NCBI RefSeq assembly: GCF_000511385.1
Contig: NC_023137.1
Location: 1,123,001-1,187,000 of the forward strand
Reading direction: 5' to 3'
Length of the DNA: 64,000 bases
DNA from: Phaeobacter gallaeciensis DSM 26640
GTDB taxonomy: Bacteria > Pseudomonadota > Alphaproteobacteria > Rhodobacterales > Rhodobacteraceae
A program made the position numbers and the translations under genes. Of the stretch, positions 42,331 to 51,901 are shown one piece after another (within the stretch, counting starts at the first letter, position 1; the number at the start of each line of letters is the position of its first letter). The notes under the pieces were generated by a model. That model had not been told where the DNA came from, searched no databases, and saw nothing but the letters and a program-made list of their open reading frames with translations.

Positions 42331-44001
42331 TTAGGCCCAGCCCCACTTGTACAGCTGAGGCAGGAAGGAAATATGCGGCTCGGCGTTCAGGACGCCTTCA
42401 CGCGACTGACGGAACAGGGAGCGCCAGTAGGGCTGGATGATCACGGCCTCATCCACCATGATCTGTTCCATCTTTGCCGTGATCTCACTGCGTTTTGCCG
42501 GATCTGCTACTGCGACTGCTTGATCGAGGAGCGCATCGAACTCAGCATTTTCAAAACCGGATTCATTCCATTTCTGACCGCTGCGGTAGCAGATGCCGTA
42601 GAGCTGCACCCCCAGCGGGCGGTGGTTCCAGTCAGTGATGCTGAACGGGTATTTCGTCCAGTCGTTCCAGAAGGTGGAACCTGGCATGATGGTGCGCTTC
42701 ACCTTGATCCCGGCGTCACGGAGCTGAATGGCAACGACATCGGCAGTGTCTCTGCGGAAGCCGCCATCAATCGAGATCAGTTCATGCTCAAATTCAGCCA
42801 TGCCAGCCTCGTCCATCAAGGCTTTGGCGCCCGCCGGATCATGCACCGGGTCGCCAATGTCGGCGTATTCCGGATGCACCGGGGCAACATGGTGGTTCTG
42901 CGCAACCTTTCCGTTGTTGTTGAACCCAAGTTCCAGCACAACGTTATTGTCAACTGCCTTCTGCAGCGCTTTGCGGACCCGGACGTCAGCATAAGGTTTC
43001 TGCCCGTTCACCTCGGCCTGCTGGTTGGCGCGGATGACAACCGTTGAACCTGTCGCGATTTCAGATGTTTGCCAACCCAAGGCTTCGATCAGCTCCAGAT
43101 ACTCACCCGACGTGTTGTAAGTTACGTCAATTTCATCCGCCTCAACGGCGGACAGAACCGCCGAGGCATCGGTGCCGTAGTCGAGGAATTCAATCCGGTC
43201 GAGCCAGGCGCCGGTGCCCTCGCCCCACCAGGTATGATCCGTGTTGCGCTCCACAGCTGCGCGGACGCCAACCTGAAACTCGACCGGTTTATAAGGGCCG
43301 GTCCCAACCGGGTTGGTCAGCATTGTTTCCGGCGTATAGCTTTCATGCACCACCAAGGCGGGGTAATCTGCCAGGCCGGGAATGATCGTGATGTCAGAAG
43401 AACGGCATGTCAGTTTGACGGTTTCATCGTCTACAACAATGATTGCTCCGTCTGCCGCTTTCTTGGTATCCGGGTCGACCAGAGAGTTCATGCGCGACGC
43501 CATTGAGTTACCCTCAACCTCAGCATCGCACCAGCGCTCGATGTTGCGGGCGACGTCTTGCGCGGTGAACGGATCGCCGTTGTTCCACGTCACGCCTTTG
43601 CGGGCCTTCAGCGTGTATTCGGTGGCATCGCTGTTCACTTCCCAGCTTTCCAGCAGCCGGGGCTTGAAAGTTCCGTCGTTGTTGTATTCGACCAGATATT
43701 CCAGCCAATTGGAGGCGACCATCGACATCGCAGCGAAATCCATCGTGCGGGTGTCCTTCAACGCGTGCACCCCGACCTCAAGCCGCAAGGTTCCGCCGCG
43801 TTTGGGCGTGGCTGCCTGAGCCGGCGCAGCCATGCCAAGCATGCCATAGGCGGTTGCTGCGGTTGCGCCGAACACGCTGGCCAGTACCAGAAACTCCCTC
43901 CGGTCCATGGCACCGCCTCGACGTGCATGGCCAGCGGCTTTCAGAACATGTTCTGGCAGTGACATGCCGGTTCGTTCACCAGTTTGATTGTTGGAGCTCA
44001 T
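42331..44001 (-). CDS. Peptide ABC transporter, Tat-exported binding protein
   Basis: A 556-aa SBP_bac_5 (oligopeptide-type) binding protein. Start chosen at the ATG ([13 protein letters not shown]) after GGGAGGAAG; the frame is open 18 codons further. A twin-arginine-type signal is preceded by a long cytosolic N-region (~35 residues): [19 protein letters not shown], then an Ala-rich end near [10 protein letters not shown]. Mature motifs: [33 protein letters not shown]. Tat export suggests folding before export. First gene of the transporter operon, so probably the most highly expressed. Confidence 0.9.
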   Translation of the reverse strand: MSSNNQTGERTGMSLPEHVLKAAGHARRGGAMDRREFLVLASVFGATAATAYGMLGMAAPAQAATPKRGGTLRLEVGVHALKDTRTMDFAAMSMVASNWLEYLVEYNNDGTFKPRLLESWEVNSDATEYTLKARKGVTWNNGDPFTAQDVARNIERWCDAEVEGNSMASRMNSLVDPDTKKAADGAIIVVDDETVKLTCRSSDITIIPGLADYPALVVHESYTPETMLTNPVGTGPYKPVEFQVGVRAAVERNTDHTWWGEGTGAWLDRIEFLDYGTDASAVLSAVEADEIDVTYNTSGEYLELIEALGWQTSEIATGSTVVIRANQQAEVNGQKPYADVRVRKALQKAVDNNVVLELGFNNNGKVAQNHHVAPVHPEYADIGDPVHDPAGAKALMDEAGMAEFEHELISIDGGFRRDTADVVAIQLRDAGIKVKRTIMPGSTFWNDWTKYPFSITDWNHRPLGVQLYGICYRSGQKWNESGFENAEFDALLDQAVAVADPAKRSEITAKMEQIMVDEAVIIQPYWRSLFRQSREGVLNAEPHISFLPQLYKWGWA

Positions 44002-44557
44002 GTCTTCCTCCCGTTGAGCATTCGCTGAAGAAAGGGGAGAGCCCCCAGCTGCCATTTCCTCCAGACCCGGCCTCCCAGCACATGGAAATTTGGCAATTCT
44101 TCAGAACTGCCTAACTGTGGCGGCACTCGATCTTCCAAGCCAGCACAGGCAGCTTCATTGTTGCCGCTGATGATTGACATTGAGAATTTGAATGCTGGGA
44201 AGTTGAGGTAGAGGCGTCATCCAGAGCCGTACACAGCTGAAGTACGAGGATTTCCGCTCCACTACACTGGGTAGAGAAGAACTGTACCCTGCTGCAAATA
44301 TTAAGTTTTGGTAGCGCAGCGCAGCGAGATTTTCGTACATGCCTACACCGGACTTTAACTGGATGCCGCGCTTTTCTAGTGCCGCATTCTGAACCAGCTC
44401 AAAACTGCCGTTGGTCACAGCCTCTCATCGAAGCAACGCAGTCAGTTTATACCGTCGTTGATGCACCAAGCCTAAACTTCGAGTGCCTGAAATGAAGTAA
44501 TTTTCAATTGGCTTGGGTAGCAGGGCATTCTGACTGCCCGGCAGCAAATGGCCAAAG
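44002..44557. other. Region without a supported gene
   Basis: Upstream region of the peptide transporter and downstream region of oxyR. Bases 44368-44396 match 20351-20379 at 27 of 29 positions. No frame shows coding character. Confidence 0.5.
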
Positions 44558-45502
44558 TCAATTTCTTCCAGCAGACAGTTTTGCCATGGCCGGAGTGTCC
44601 ATCTGCGACCTTATGAAATTGGCGAACTGTTTCAGGTGTTCCCCGCGGGGGTCGCTGTTGCGCCAAACCAACCTGATGTGACGTCCGAAATTCCCGTCCT
44701 CAATGGGGTGAAGAGTTGCAAGCCCGCCGAAACGGTCTGGGCCGCTGACGGACAATGCCGGGAAAAGAGCAGCCCCCTCGCCCAGGGCAACCATCTGACG
44801 CAGCATTTCAAGACTGCTGGCAACACGGTGTCCGGGCCTGTCTATCCGGTCGCAAAGCGCCACTGTCTGATCCCGTAGGCAATGTTCTTCGGATAGCAGG
44901 ACCAGCTTGGACGCCAGAACGCCGGACCAGCGCACAGGCTGGCCCGGCTTCTTCTTCAGCTCCTTGGGGCAGGCAAGAATGAAGTGCTCGAAGAACAGTG
45001 TGAAAGCATCGAGCATTTGCTGCCTGGGCTCGGTAGCAGCCAAGGCCGTGTCCAGTTCGCGCTTCATGAGCATTTCTTCCAGTATATGGGTCGGCTCTTC
45101 GAACAGCGAAATCTGCACCTTGGGGTAGGCCGATTTTAGAGACTTCAAAATCAGGGGCAGAAGATACGGCCCCAGTGTCGGGATCACACCGATCCTGAGC
45201 TCTCCTTCCAGACTGTTGTTCAGGCCAAGGGACAGCTCCAAAAGCTCTCTTGCCTCGGCCAGAACGACCTCAGCCTTGCGAACAACGATCTGCCCGTTCG
45301 GTGTCAGCGACACATGCTTGCCTTGCCGTTCGAAAATCGAAAACCCCAAACGGGCTTCCAGTTTCTGCACCTGCTGGCTGATTGCGGGCTGGGACACCCC
45401 GCAGATCGAGGCCGCGCGGCCGAAATGCCCCTCTTCGGCAATGCTTTGAATGTACTCAAGATCCCGGAGAGAAAGACCGGCAACGGATGTGCGTCTAGCC
45501 AT
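44558..45502 (-). CDS. oxyR: OxyR peroxide-sensing LysR regulator
   Basis: A 314-aa LysR protein with the OxyR signature: redox cysteines C208 and C217 in EEHCLRDQTVALCDR (C199/C208 in E. coli). The HTH is LRDLEYIQSIAEEGHFGRAA and VSQPAISQQVQKLEARLG. LIRCID-type amine features are replaced by GVIPTLGPYLLPL, normal for OxyR. Divergent from katA with about 100 bases between starts, the usual peroxide-response pair in Rhodobacteraceae. Hydrogen peroxide forms a disulfide and switches on katA. Confidence 0.93.
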   Translation of the reverse strand: MARRTSVAGLSLRDLEYIQSIAEEGHFGRAASICGVSQPAISQQVQKLEARLGFSIFERQGKHVSLTPNGQIVVRKAEVVLAEARELLELSLGLNNSLEGELRIGVIPTLGPYLLPLILKSLKSAYPKVQISLFEEPTHILEEMLMKRELDTALAATEPRQQMLDAFTLFFEHFILACPKELKKKPGQPVRWSGVLASKLVLLSEEHCLRDQTVALCDRIDRPGHRVASSLEMLRQMVALGEGAALFPALSVSGPDRFGGLATLHPIEDGNFGRHIRLVWRNSDPRGEHLKQFANFIRSQMDTPAMAKLSAGRN

Positions 45503-45599
45503 GGATCACCTCTGCTTATCGGCTGGATAATTTATATAAGTTGGAGTAGTTTGGCGGTTTCCGGTTGAGTGCTCCCGTACGCAAGTTCGGGAGAATGAC

Positions 45600-47060
45600 A
45601 TGACCAGCAAACCCAAACTGACCACCGCGTTTGGTGCACCTGTGCCTGACAATCAGAACATCCAGACAGCCGGTGCGCGCGGCCCGGCGCTGCTTCAGGA
45701 TGTCTGGTTTCTGGAGAAGATGGCGCATTTTGACCGCGAAGTGATCCCGGAGCGCCGCATGCATGCCAAGGGCTCCGGCGCCTATGGTACTTTCACCGTT
45801 ACCCATGACATCACCAAGTACACCCGGGCTAGGCTGTTTTCCGAAGTTGGCAAGAAGACGGACCTGTTCCTGCGGTTTTCGACTGTTGCCGGGGAGCGCG
45901 GGGCAGCAGACGCAGAACGGGACATCCGCGGCTTTGCCGTCAAATTCTACACCGAAGAAGGCAACTGGGATCTGGTTGGCAACAACACCCCGGTGTTCTT
46001 CCTGCGCGACCCGCTGAAGTTTCCCGACCTCAATCACGCCGTCAAACGCGATCCGCGCACCAATATGCGCAGCGCGGACAACAACTGGGACTTCTGGACC
46101 AGCCTGCCCGAAGCCTTGCATCAGGTCACAATCGTCATGTCTGACCGCGGCATCCCCGCCAGCTACCGGCATATGGACGGGTTCGGCAGCCACACCTACA
46201 GCTTCATCAATACGGAAAATGAGCGCTTCTGGGTCAAGTTCCACTTTAAGACCCAGCAAGGCATCAAGAATCTGACAGACGAAGAAGCTGCACAGATGAT
46301 TGCCGGCGACCGGGAAAGCCATCAGCGCGATCTTTATGATGCGATTGAGAACGGGGACTTTCCGAAATGGACACTTTATGTCCAGATCATGCCTGAGAAG
46401 GAAGCAGGCGGGTATCACCTCAATCCGTTCGATCTGACCAAGGTGTGGCCGCATGGCGACTACCCTTTGATCGAGGTCGGCGAGCTTGAGCTGAACCGCA
46501 ATCCGGAGAACTATTTTGCCGAAGTAGAACAGGCCGCCTTTGCGCCGTCCACTGTTGTTCCCGGGATCAGCTTTTCGCCGGATAAAATGCTGCAGGGGCG
46601 GCTGTTTTCCTACGGCGACACCCAGCGCTACCGGCTGGGGGTCAACCATTCTTCCATTCCGGTGAACGCACCCCGCTGCCCGTTCCATTCCTACCACCGC
46701 GACGGGGCGATGCGGGTTGACGGCAATGCTGGATCGCGGATCGGTTACGAGCCGAACACGCTTGGCGAGTGGAGTGAACAGCCTGACTATTCGGAACCGC
46801 CTCTGTCGGTCGAGGGCGCGGCGGATCACTGGAACCACCGGGTGGACGAGGACTATTTCTCGCAGCCAGGAGACCTGTTCCGGCTGATGTCGCCGGACCA
46901 GCAGCAAGTGCTGTTTGAAAACACAGCCCGTGCCCTTGGCGGAGCCCGGGAAGATATTCAGCGCCGCCACATCGCGAACTGCCTGCGCGCCGACCCAGCC
47001 TACGGGGCCGGAGTTGCCAAGGCCCTTGGGCTGAACGTCAGCGATACGGCTCAGGTGTAA
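45600..47060 (+). CDS. katA: Monofunctional heme catalase
   Basis: A 486-aa clade-3 catalase. Distal His is H55 ([14 protein letters not shown]), the distal Asn lies in [17 protein letters not shown], and the proximal Tyr in [33 protein letters not shown] is strongly conserved. Size is normal and the frame is complete. Cytosolic, with no signal. Controlled by the divergent oxyR. With the two small catalase-related proteins at 6.8 and 8.5 kb the window encodes three peroxide-removing heme proteins. Confidence 0.95.
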   Translation: MTSKPKLTTAFGAPVPDNQNIQTAGARGPALLQDVWFLEKMAHFDREVIPERRMHAKGSGAYGTFTVTHDITKYTRARLFSEVGKKTDLFLRFSTVAGERGAADAERDIRGFAVKFYTEEGNWDLVGNNTPVFFLRDPLKFPDLNHAVKRDPRTNMRSADNNWDFWTSLPEALHQVTIVMSDRGIPASYRHMDGFGSHTYSFINTENERFWVKFHFKTQQGIKNLTDEEAAQMIAGDRESHQRDLYDAIENGDFPKWTLYVQIMPEKEAGGYHLNPFDLTKVWPHGDYPLIEVGELELNRNPENYFAEVEQAAFAPSTVVPGISFSPDKMLQGRLFSYGDTQRYRLGVNHSSIPVNAPRCPFHSYHRDGAMRVDGNAGSRIGYEPNTLGEWSEQPDYSEPPLSVEGAADHWNHRVDEDYFSQPGDLFRLMSPDQQQVLFENTARALGGAREDIQRRHIANCLRADPAYGAGVAKALGLNVSDTAQV

Positions 47061-47292
47061 GGATGCAAGGCGGTCTTCCGGCCCTCCAAACCTGAAACAG
47101 TACCGCCTTGCAAACCTGGCCTGGCCGGACGCAACTGCATCCGGCCAGCCATTTTGGATCTCCCGGGGCCTTTCGGCAGACGGCCGCACAAAAGCAGTCA
47201 GCCTGCTGACGGCACCGGTCATGTCTTTGCGCAACGGCTGGCCCGGCTCCAAAGAAACCTTCGCCTTGGCCTGCAGCCAGGCTGCAGGCATT

Positions 47293-47817
47293 TCACACGG
47301 TGCAGCCATCGCCGCCGCACCGGCCAGAGAAACCGGGCTGCCGGCCTGCGGCAGCAGCAGCAGCTTTGCCGGCAAGCAGGCTGCCAATCTCCGCACCCAC
47401 CTGCAGCTTCGAGACCTGGCCAAAATGATGTGCCGCAATCCGGCCCGACTGATCCAGCAGAACCAAGCTGGGCGTCCCATGCATCCCGTATGCAGCCATA
47501 GTTTCCGGCAGCGGCCCTGCCCCCTGTTTGTCGACTGCCACAGGAAACGTAATACGGTATTCATGCAAAAAGGCCTTCAGCGATACCGGGCTCATGGCCT
47601 CGTGGTGTTCAAAGACAGTGTGCAGCCCGATCACTGCCACCTGATCGCCGGGGAAATGCCGATGCACCTCCTGCGCCAGGGGAATGCCATGGACGACACA
47701 GCCGGGGCACAGCATCTGGAAGGCCTCAATCAGGACAACTTTTCCGTGGAAATCCGGCAGCTTGAGGTTCCCGTCAGTATTGAACCATTCAGATACCTGC
47801 AGTTCAGGCGCTTGCAT
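47293..47817 (-). CDS. CPGC redoxin (AhpC/TlpA-like)
   Basis: A 174-aa thioredoxin-fold protein without signal peptide. The active site is AFQMLCPGCVVHGIPLAQ, a CxxC of redoxin type, with the cis-Pro loop MHGTPSLVLLDQSGR. The Ala-rich tail ends GRCGGDGCTV with two more cysteines. It may be a peroxiredoxin-like reductase or a thiol reductase. It lies 3' of katA in convergent orientation and is followed, 58 bases upstream on the same strand, by the secreted-protein gene, so they may be cotranscribed. Confidence 0.82.
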   Translation of the reverse strand: MQAPELQVSEWFNTDGNLKLPDFHGKVVLIEAFQMLCPGCVVHGIPLAQEVHRHFPGDQVAVIGLHTVFEHHEAMSPVSLKAFLHEYRITFPVAVDKQGAGPLPETMAAYGMHGTPSLVLLDQSGRIAAHHFGQVSKLQVGAEIGSLLAGKAAAAAAGRQPGFSGRCGGDGCTV

Positions 47818-47874
47818 CTTGCTCCCTCCTGTTGAGCTGCCGGCCGCCTGCTTGAAACGGCCGGCAGAGTCCGC

Positions 47875-48624
47875 TTACTGAAGTTTGCCCGGCAGGCTCA
47901 GATCGCCTGAGGCAATGTCGAATACATCGGTGACGCACAGCAGCGGCGCATGAATGCTTTCGTTCACGCGCAGCGCGGAGGTGACGCCGTCATAGGCAAC
48001 CCCCTCCAGATCTACGCCGCTGGCAAATCCGGCATTCACCGTGATCTCAGGCCCGTCGAACAGCGGCGTGAACCCGGGGCTGTCCAGGAATATCGGGAAT
48101 CCGGGCCAGGTCGCAGGCAGTTTTGGCGTCGCGCCTTCGGGGATGTCGCGCACCGCGAGGGCGCCCGGGCCGCAGGCCTCTGCCGGAGTCAGAACAACCC
48201 AATGGCTGTGCCATTCGATGCCGTCATTTGCCGGGTCGCCGTCGCCGTTTTCATCAAAAAGCGGGGTGTCGTCAAAATCCGGGTGGCTGGTTGCAGCCAT
48301 TGCCAGAATGCCGGTGCCGCCTTCAAAGCCAACGGCAGACGGGTCAAGAGATGTGGGCCAAACATAGGACCAGACATCTGACCCGCCCACGGCTCCGGTT
48401 GCGGCCGGTACCGATGCCCCGGCGGTGCCGCTGGTGGTCATGTGGAAGGTAACTGTGTTGCCGTTGCGGTGCGCATGCGCCGCAAGGATGTCGAAATCTG
48501 CCACCTTGCCGGCATCAGCCGGAGAGATGACAGCCCCTTCCTGATGCAGGGCATGGTTGCCATCCGCTGCTGCAGACGACGCTCCCAGCGCAACGGCGGC
48601 AAAGAAAATCAAGGGTCGTTTCAT
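47875..48624 (-). CDS. Secreted hypothetical protein of the MarR/MOSC locus
   Basis: A 249-aa periplasmic protein: signal peptide ending SSAAADG, then a His- and Gly-rich mature part (HALHQEG; HAHRNGNTVTFHMTTSG). It contains DENGDGDPANDG, resembling a calcium-binding Asp loop, and WHSHWVVLTPAEACG. Two cysteines may form a disulfide. No catalytic family recognised. Divergent from the MarR gene across three direct repeats; it probably is a MarR target. The downstream redoxin gene suggests a periplasmic or redox-stress context. Confidence 0.7.
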   Translation of the reverse strand: MKRPLIFFAAVALGASSAAADGNHALHQEGAVISPADAGKVADFDILAAHAHRNGNTVTFHMTTSGTAGASVPAATGAVGGSDVWSYVWPTSLDPSAVGFEGGTGILAMAATSHPDFDDTPLFDENGDGDPANDGIEWHSHWVVLTPAEACGPGALAVRDIPEGATPKLPATWPGFPIFLDSPGFTPLFDGPEITVNAGFASGVDLEGVAYDGVTSALRVNESIHAPLLCVTDVFDIASGDLSLPGKLQ

Positions 48625-48647
48625 GTCGTATCTCCAGTCTTTTGATG

Positions 48648-48718
48648 TCGACTCGCTATTAGATATCGACTCGCTACTATATCAAAAAACACATTGCAAC
48701 TTTAATTTCGACTCGCTA
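48648..48718. promoter_or_regulatory. Three direct repeats between secreted-protein and MarR genes
   Basis: TCGACTCGCTA occurs exactly three times, at 48648-48658, 48666-48676 and 48708-48718. The first two are 18 bases apart start to start, the third 42 further on and ten bases before the MarR start codon. The stretch between is AT-rich (promoter-like). Likely binding sites of the MarR protein or another activator. Confidence 0.7.
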
Positions 48719-48728
48719 CTTGTTGCGC

Positions 48729-49271
48729 ATGAAACCCGACCATGGCATCCGCATCCTCATCAACCGCCTTGCCAGACTAGATTCCGCCGCCGGCTGGACC
48801 GGCGACCTGAACCCGACACAAAGGGCGGCGCTGGAATATCTGTCTGAGGCCAATCAGTTTTCCCGTTCGCCCTCGCATGTTGCCGAGTATCTGGGAACAA
48901 CGCGCGGAACGATGTCGCAGACGCTGAAGGCGCTGGTGCGCAAGGGATACGCCGCCGAGCGCCGGCAAAAGTCCGACCAGCGGTCAATTTCCTTTGAGCT
49001 GACTGAGGCGGGCGTGGCCGCGGTGACAGAACCCAATCCAATTGCAGATGCCATAGGCAGCCTGCCCCCCGGCGTTCAAACCGCGCTCAGGGACGGCTTG
49101 GTTCAAAGCCTGAGGCAGGCTTTGGCGGCTAACGACGGCCAGTCATTCGGGAAATGCAAGACCTGCGCCTATCACGAGGCGGACTCGGAAAACGGATTCT
49201 GCGGCTTGCTGAAGCTCGCGCTGGAACCCGGCGAAAATGACAAAATCTGCATCGAACACAAAGAGGCCTGA
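48729..49271 (+). CDS. MarR regulator with C-terminal four-cysteine module
   Basis: A 180-aa MarR-family protein from the ATG at 48729 (TTG nine bases upstream is an alternative). The winged helix reads SPSHVAEYLGTTRGTMSQTL and KALVRKGYAAERRQKSDQRS. MarR proteins normally end after helix 6. Here a tail of ~40 residues has Cys at 143, 146, 158 and 174 (GKCKTCAYHEA, NGFCGLL, DKICIEH), a CxxC-x11-C-x15-C layout fit for zinc or an Fe-S cluster. It likely senses redox or metal state. The stop is followed at once by the MOSC gene. A truncated copy lies at 20739-21043. Confidence 0.85.
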   Translation: MKPDHGIRILINRLARLDSAAGWTGDLNPTQRAALEYLSEANQFSRSPSHVAEYLGTTRGTMSQTLKALVRKGYAAERRQKSDQRSISFELTEAGVAAVTEPNPIADAIGSLPPGVQTALRDGLVQSLRQALAANDGQSFGKCKTCAYHEADSENGFCGLLKLALEPGENDKICIEHKEA

Positions 49272-49970
49272 ATGACCCTTCCTGAACTTTCGGCAGAAAT
49301 CGGCGACATCTACCTGGGCAGCGTTCAGGACCGCTGGGACGGGAAGCCTCCCTCCGCCATTCAAAAAGACCTGGTGCCCGGTTCGCAGGCCATTACGCTG
49401 ACAGGTTTTTCAGATGATGCGCAGGCGGACTTGACCGTGCATGGCGGCGAAGAAAAAGCTATTCACCACTACGCGCTGGATCACTATGCGGTCTGGCAGG
49501 ACGAAGGGCACATGGCCGTCGGCACGGTCCCCGCAGCCTTTGGCGAAAACATCTCAACAACCGGATTGACCGAGGAAAACCTCTGCATCGGCGATATCCT
49601 GAAGCTGGGCTCAGCAACTGTTCAGATCAGCCAGGGCCGCCAGCCCTGCTGGAAGCTGGGCCTGCACACTGGACAAGAAAAGTTGCCCTACCTGTTTCAG
49701 AAAACGGGCCGCACCGGATGGTACTACCGTGTGCTGGAAACCGGCACGGCTGAAGCAGGCGACCGGGTAACGCTGATAGAACGGCGCAACCCGGACTGGA
49801 GCGTCCTGCGTGTGACCCGCGCCCGGCTGACGCGCAGGGTTTCCCGGAACGACGCTGAAACTCTGGCAGGCCTGGCTGATCTCGCCCCCGGCTGGCGGCA
49901 GGCATTTGCACGCATGGCTGAAGGCGAAACAAGTGAGGACACAAGCGCAAGGCTTGCTGGTCAGTATTGA
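49272..49970 (+). CDS. MOSC domain protein (YiiM-like)
   Basis: A 232-aa MOSC protein. Characteristic: DLTVHGGEEKAIHHYALDHY, GAFGEN-type motif AAFGENISTTGLTEENLCIG, and the conserved Cys in QGRQPCWKLGLHTG. MOSC proteins bind molybdenum cofactor; YiiM-type members reduce N-hydroxylated compounds such as 6-hydroxylaminopurine (established for E. coli YiiM). Starts at the base after the MarR stop, so both are translated from one message. Together they suggest defence against hydroxylamine-like or nitrosative damage. Confidence 0.85.
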   Translation: MTLPELSAEIGDIYLGSVQDRWDGKPPSAIQKDLVPGSQAITLTGFSDDAQADLTVHGGEEKAIHHYALDHYAVWQDEGHMAVGTVPAAFGENISTTGLTEENLCIGDILKLGSATVQISQGRQPCWKLGLHTGQEKLPYLFQKTGRTGWYYRVLETGTAEAGDRVTLIERRNPDWSVLRVTRARLTRRVSRNDAETLAGLADLAPGWRQAFARMAEGETSEDTSARLAGQY

Positions 49971-50313
49971 AACCGGCGCCATCGCTAAACTTGTTTATGG
50001 ATGTTGCGCGACAAGTACCGCTTTCCCAACTGTGAATGGCTGTTTCCTCAATTCGGAAAAGTTGTTCTCACAGCTGCAGCGAAAGAGCAGTTTGATTTTA
50101 TGCCTCAAATTGCCCTTCAATGACCGCTCTGACGACATCGCTTGCACGGCAGCTATGATGGTGCCGCACTTGCGAGCGGATGCTGCGTCAGCAACATGCC
50201 AAAACGCAAATGTCGGGTTTGTCCCGCGTCCCTTCCGTTCGATGATGGTTTGTGGCCGCACCTGCGGCGAAGGTCTGCTCCTTCCATTGCTCGTGCAGCA
50301 TGGGATCGCCGCC
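49971..50313. other. Intergenic stretch with a dispersed repeat unit
   Basis: No gene. Contains, at 50161-50194, the inverted match to 3337-3370 (33 of 34 bases), followed by a second shorter similarity. It ends at the left end of an IS copy. Confidence 0.55.
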
Positions 50314-50376
50314 TGAACTTCGTTCCTGTTCCCGGACACCGGGGTAAAGTACCCCTGTCCAGGAAGGGAGCATGGA

Positions 50377-50673
50377 ATGGGACAATCGCGACGAACGTTC
50401 ACAGATGAATTCAAAGCCGCAGCTGTTGGTCGGCTTTATAAGCCTGGTGCCACACAAACCGGCGTGGCCAGGGAGCTGGGTGTGACGAGTTCTCAGCTGA
50501 AAACCTGGCGCTTGGAGATCGAAGCGGCAGGATCGATGGCGGCATTGCGCAGGCAACAGGCGGATGCGGCGGAACTGGATCGTCTGCGCAAGGAAAACAA
50601 ACGCTTGAAGCTGGAAAATGAGATCCTCGAGAAAGCTTCCGCTTTTTTTGCCTCAAGGGCAGCGAAGACATGA
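50377..50673 (+). CDS. IS3-family transposase OrfA
   Basis: A 98-aa HTH subunit: MGQSRRTFTDEFKAAAVG, helix-turn-helix GATQTGVARELGVTSSQLKT, then a zipper (LRKENKRLKLENEILEKAS). It is intact, unlike the copy at 27385. Its end overlaps orfB (ATGA), and the preceding run of seven T is a possible site for programmed frameshifting to an OrfAB fusion. Confidence 0.9.
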   Translation: MGQSRRTFTDEFKAAAVGRLYKPGATQTGVARELGVTSSQLKTWRLEIEAAGSMAALRRQQADAAELDRLRKENKRLKLENEILEKASAFFASRAAKT

Positions 50674-51317
50674 ACGCGAAACGTGCTTTCGTCGCTGCCC
50701 ACAAGACTGTTTACCCGATCGTTCAGCTCTGTCGCCTTGTTGGTGTTGCGCGCAGCTGGTTTTACGGCTTTGTCCAGTCACAACTTGCTCGAGATCAGCG
50801 GCACAAGCTACGTACCGACCGGGACGCCGAGTTGCTTCCAAAGATTAAAGAGGCGTTTTCTCAAAGCAAAAAACGGTATGGGTCAAAGCGGGTCCACCAG
50901 GATCTGAAAGCCGATGGCGAGGACGTTTCGGAGCGGCGCGTGGCCAGAATAATGCGGGAAAACAATGTCACGCCTCGCCCGTGCAAGCGCCGAAAGCCGT
51001 GCACCACAGACAGCAATCACAGCCTCAAACCCTCGCCAAACCTACTGGAACAACGGTTCGCTTGCACCGGTCAGAACCGGGTTTGGCTCACTGACATTAC
51101 CTACGTCGATACGAAAGAAGGATGGCTCTACGTTGCTGCCATCAAGGACATGGCCACGCGCGAAATCGTGGGCTGGGCAATGGACGATCATCTGCGATCC
51201 GAACTGTGCTGTGATGCCCTGAACATGGCTCTGGGGCGCCGCGGACCGGTGCCTGGTCTCATTCATCATTCAGATCGCGGCGTGCAATACGCAGGCAGCG
51301 AATACCGCAAACTGCTC
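50670..51317 (+). pseudogene. IS3-family transposase OrfB, truncated
   Basis: First 216 codons of the DDE integrase, up to DRGVQYAGSEYRKLL; the frame then runs into unrelated DNA for 23 codons to a stop at 51389. Two catalytic Asp residues (VWLTDITYVD and IHHSDRG) are present but the Glu region (NAPMESFFASLKKEL in the other copy) is gone, so it is inactive. Confidence 0.9.
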
Positions 51318-51327
51318 TTTCCGGGCG

Positions 51328-51528
51328 TTAGCTGCGTTTTGCACCAAGGTCCGGTTCAGCGGGGTGATCTGAGCGGTGTGGTGTTTTAGGATGGCCGCCA
51401 TCGTATAACGCTGCCTGCGTCTCGCCGTTATCCCACTGATACAGCAGACCGATTTCTTCGCCAGTCTTGACACACGTAATGCGACCGATGGCTTCGGCCG
51501 TCGTGCGAACACTCTCAAGTTCGGGCAA
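51328..51528 (-). CDS. Small protein downstream of the XRE gene
   Basis: A 66-aa protein from a TTG start with GAGAGGGGC a few bases upstream: TTG-initiated MPELESVRTTAEAIGRITC, then GLLYQWDNGETQAALYDGG. It has no signal or membrane part. It follows the XRE regulator by two bases, so the two form an operon. Its stop is 11 bases from the IS break, so the end may be altered by the insertion. Unknown family. Confidence 0.5.
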   Translation of the reverse strand: MPELESVRTTAEAIGRITCVKTGEEIGLLYQWDNGETQAALYDGGHPKTPHRSDHPAEPDLGAKRS

Positions 51529-51530
51529 AA

Positions 51531-51743
51531 CTAGCCCCTCTCGTTAAACAGTTCCTTGGGAGCGATGTCGAGAGCATGGGCAATCCGCTCCAGAACATCG
51601 ATCGATGCTGAGAATTTCGCGAGTTCGATCTCGCTGATGTAGCTACGATCCAGGTCGGCAGCTAATGCTAATTGTTCTTGGCTCAACCCTCTGGAATTTC
51701 TTAGATTCCGGATATTTAACCCTACTTGTTCCCGTAATTTCAT
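51531..51743 (-). CDS. XRE-family transcriptional regulator
   Basis: A 70-aa single-domain HTH protein: LREQVGLNIRNLRNSRGLSQ, LALAADLDRSYISEIEL, then SASIDVLERIAHALDIAPKE. It has only the Cro/C1-type DNA-binding domain, as in plasmid, phage and restriction-modification control proteins. Divergent from the secreted-protein gene across ~160 AT-rich bases with an inverted repeat (51785-51810). Confidence 0.88.
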   Translation of the reverse strand: MKLREQVGLNIRNLRNSRGLSQEQLALAADLDRSYISEIELAKFSASIDVLERIAHALDIAPKELFNERG

Positions 51744-51784
51744 GGCCTGTATTCGGCCAGATCACAAGAACCGCTCTACGGAGT

Positions 51785-51810
51785 ATATTCCACAAAACGC
51801 GCGCGAATAT
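51785..51810. promoter_or_regulatory. Inverted repeat upstream of the XRE gene
   Basis: ATATTC (51785-51790) and GAATAT (51805-51810), separated by 14 bases, about 40-65 bases before the XRE start. Candidate autoregulatory site. Confidence 0.35.
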
Positions 51811-51901
51811 CATAAACCCTATGCTCGCATATGGTGTGAATGTTGAGGTTGGAGCTAGTGTATCAATAATACAGTAATGTAATCAAAAGGTATTTATTGA
51901 T

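Larger units (their letters stand above)
50314..51317 (+). mobile_element. IS3-family element, truncated copy
   Basis: About 1.0 kb identical in most positions to the element at 26449-27746 but in the opposite orientation. The left end is intact (TGAACTTCGTTCCTG). The match ends abruptly after CGCAAACTGCTC at 51317, losing the last ~290 bases including the catalytic Glu of OrfB and the right repeat. The junction sits 11 bases from the end of a small gene of the next region. Confidence 0.9.

Noticed and set aside
47154..47501. Plus-strand frames opposite the redoxin gene
   Set aside because: They are the antisense of the redoxin coding sequence, with no motif or ribosome site.
48648..48718. 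Direct repeats as plasmid iterons
   Set aside because: Only three copies, irregular spacing, between divergent non-replication genes; an operator role is simpler.
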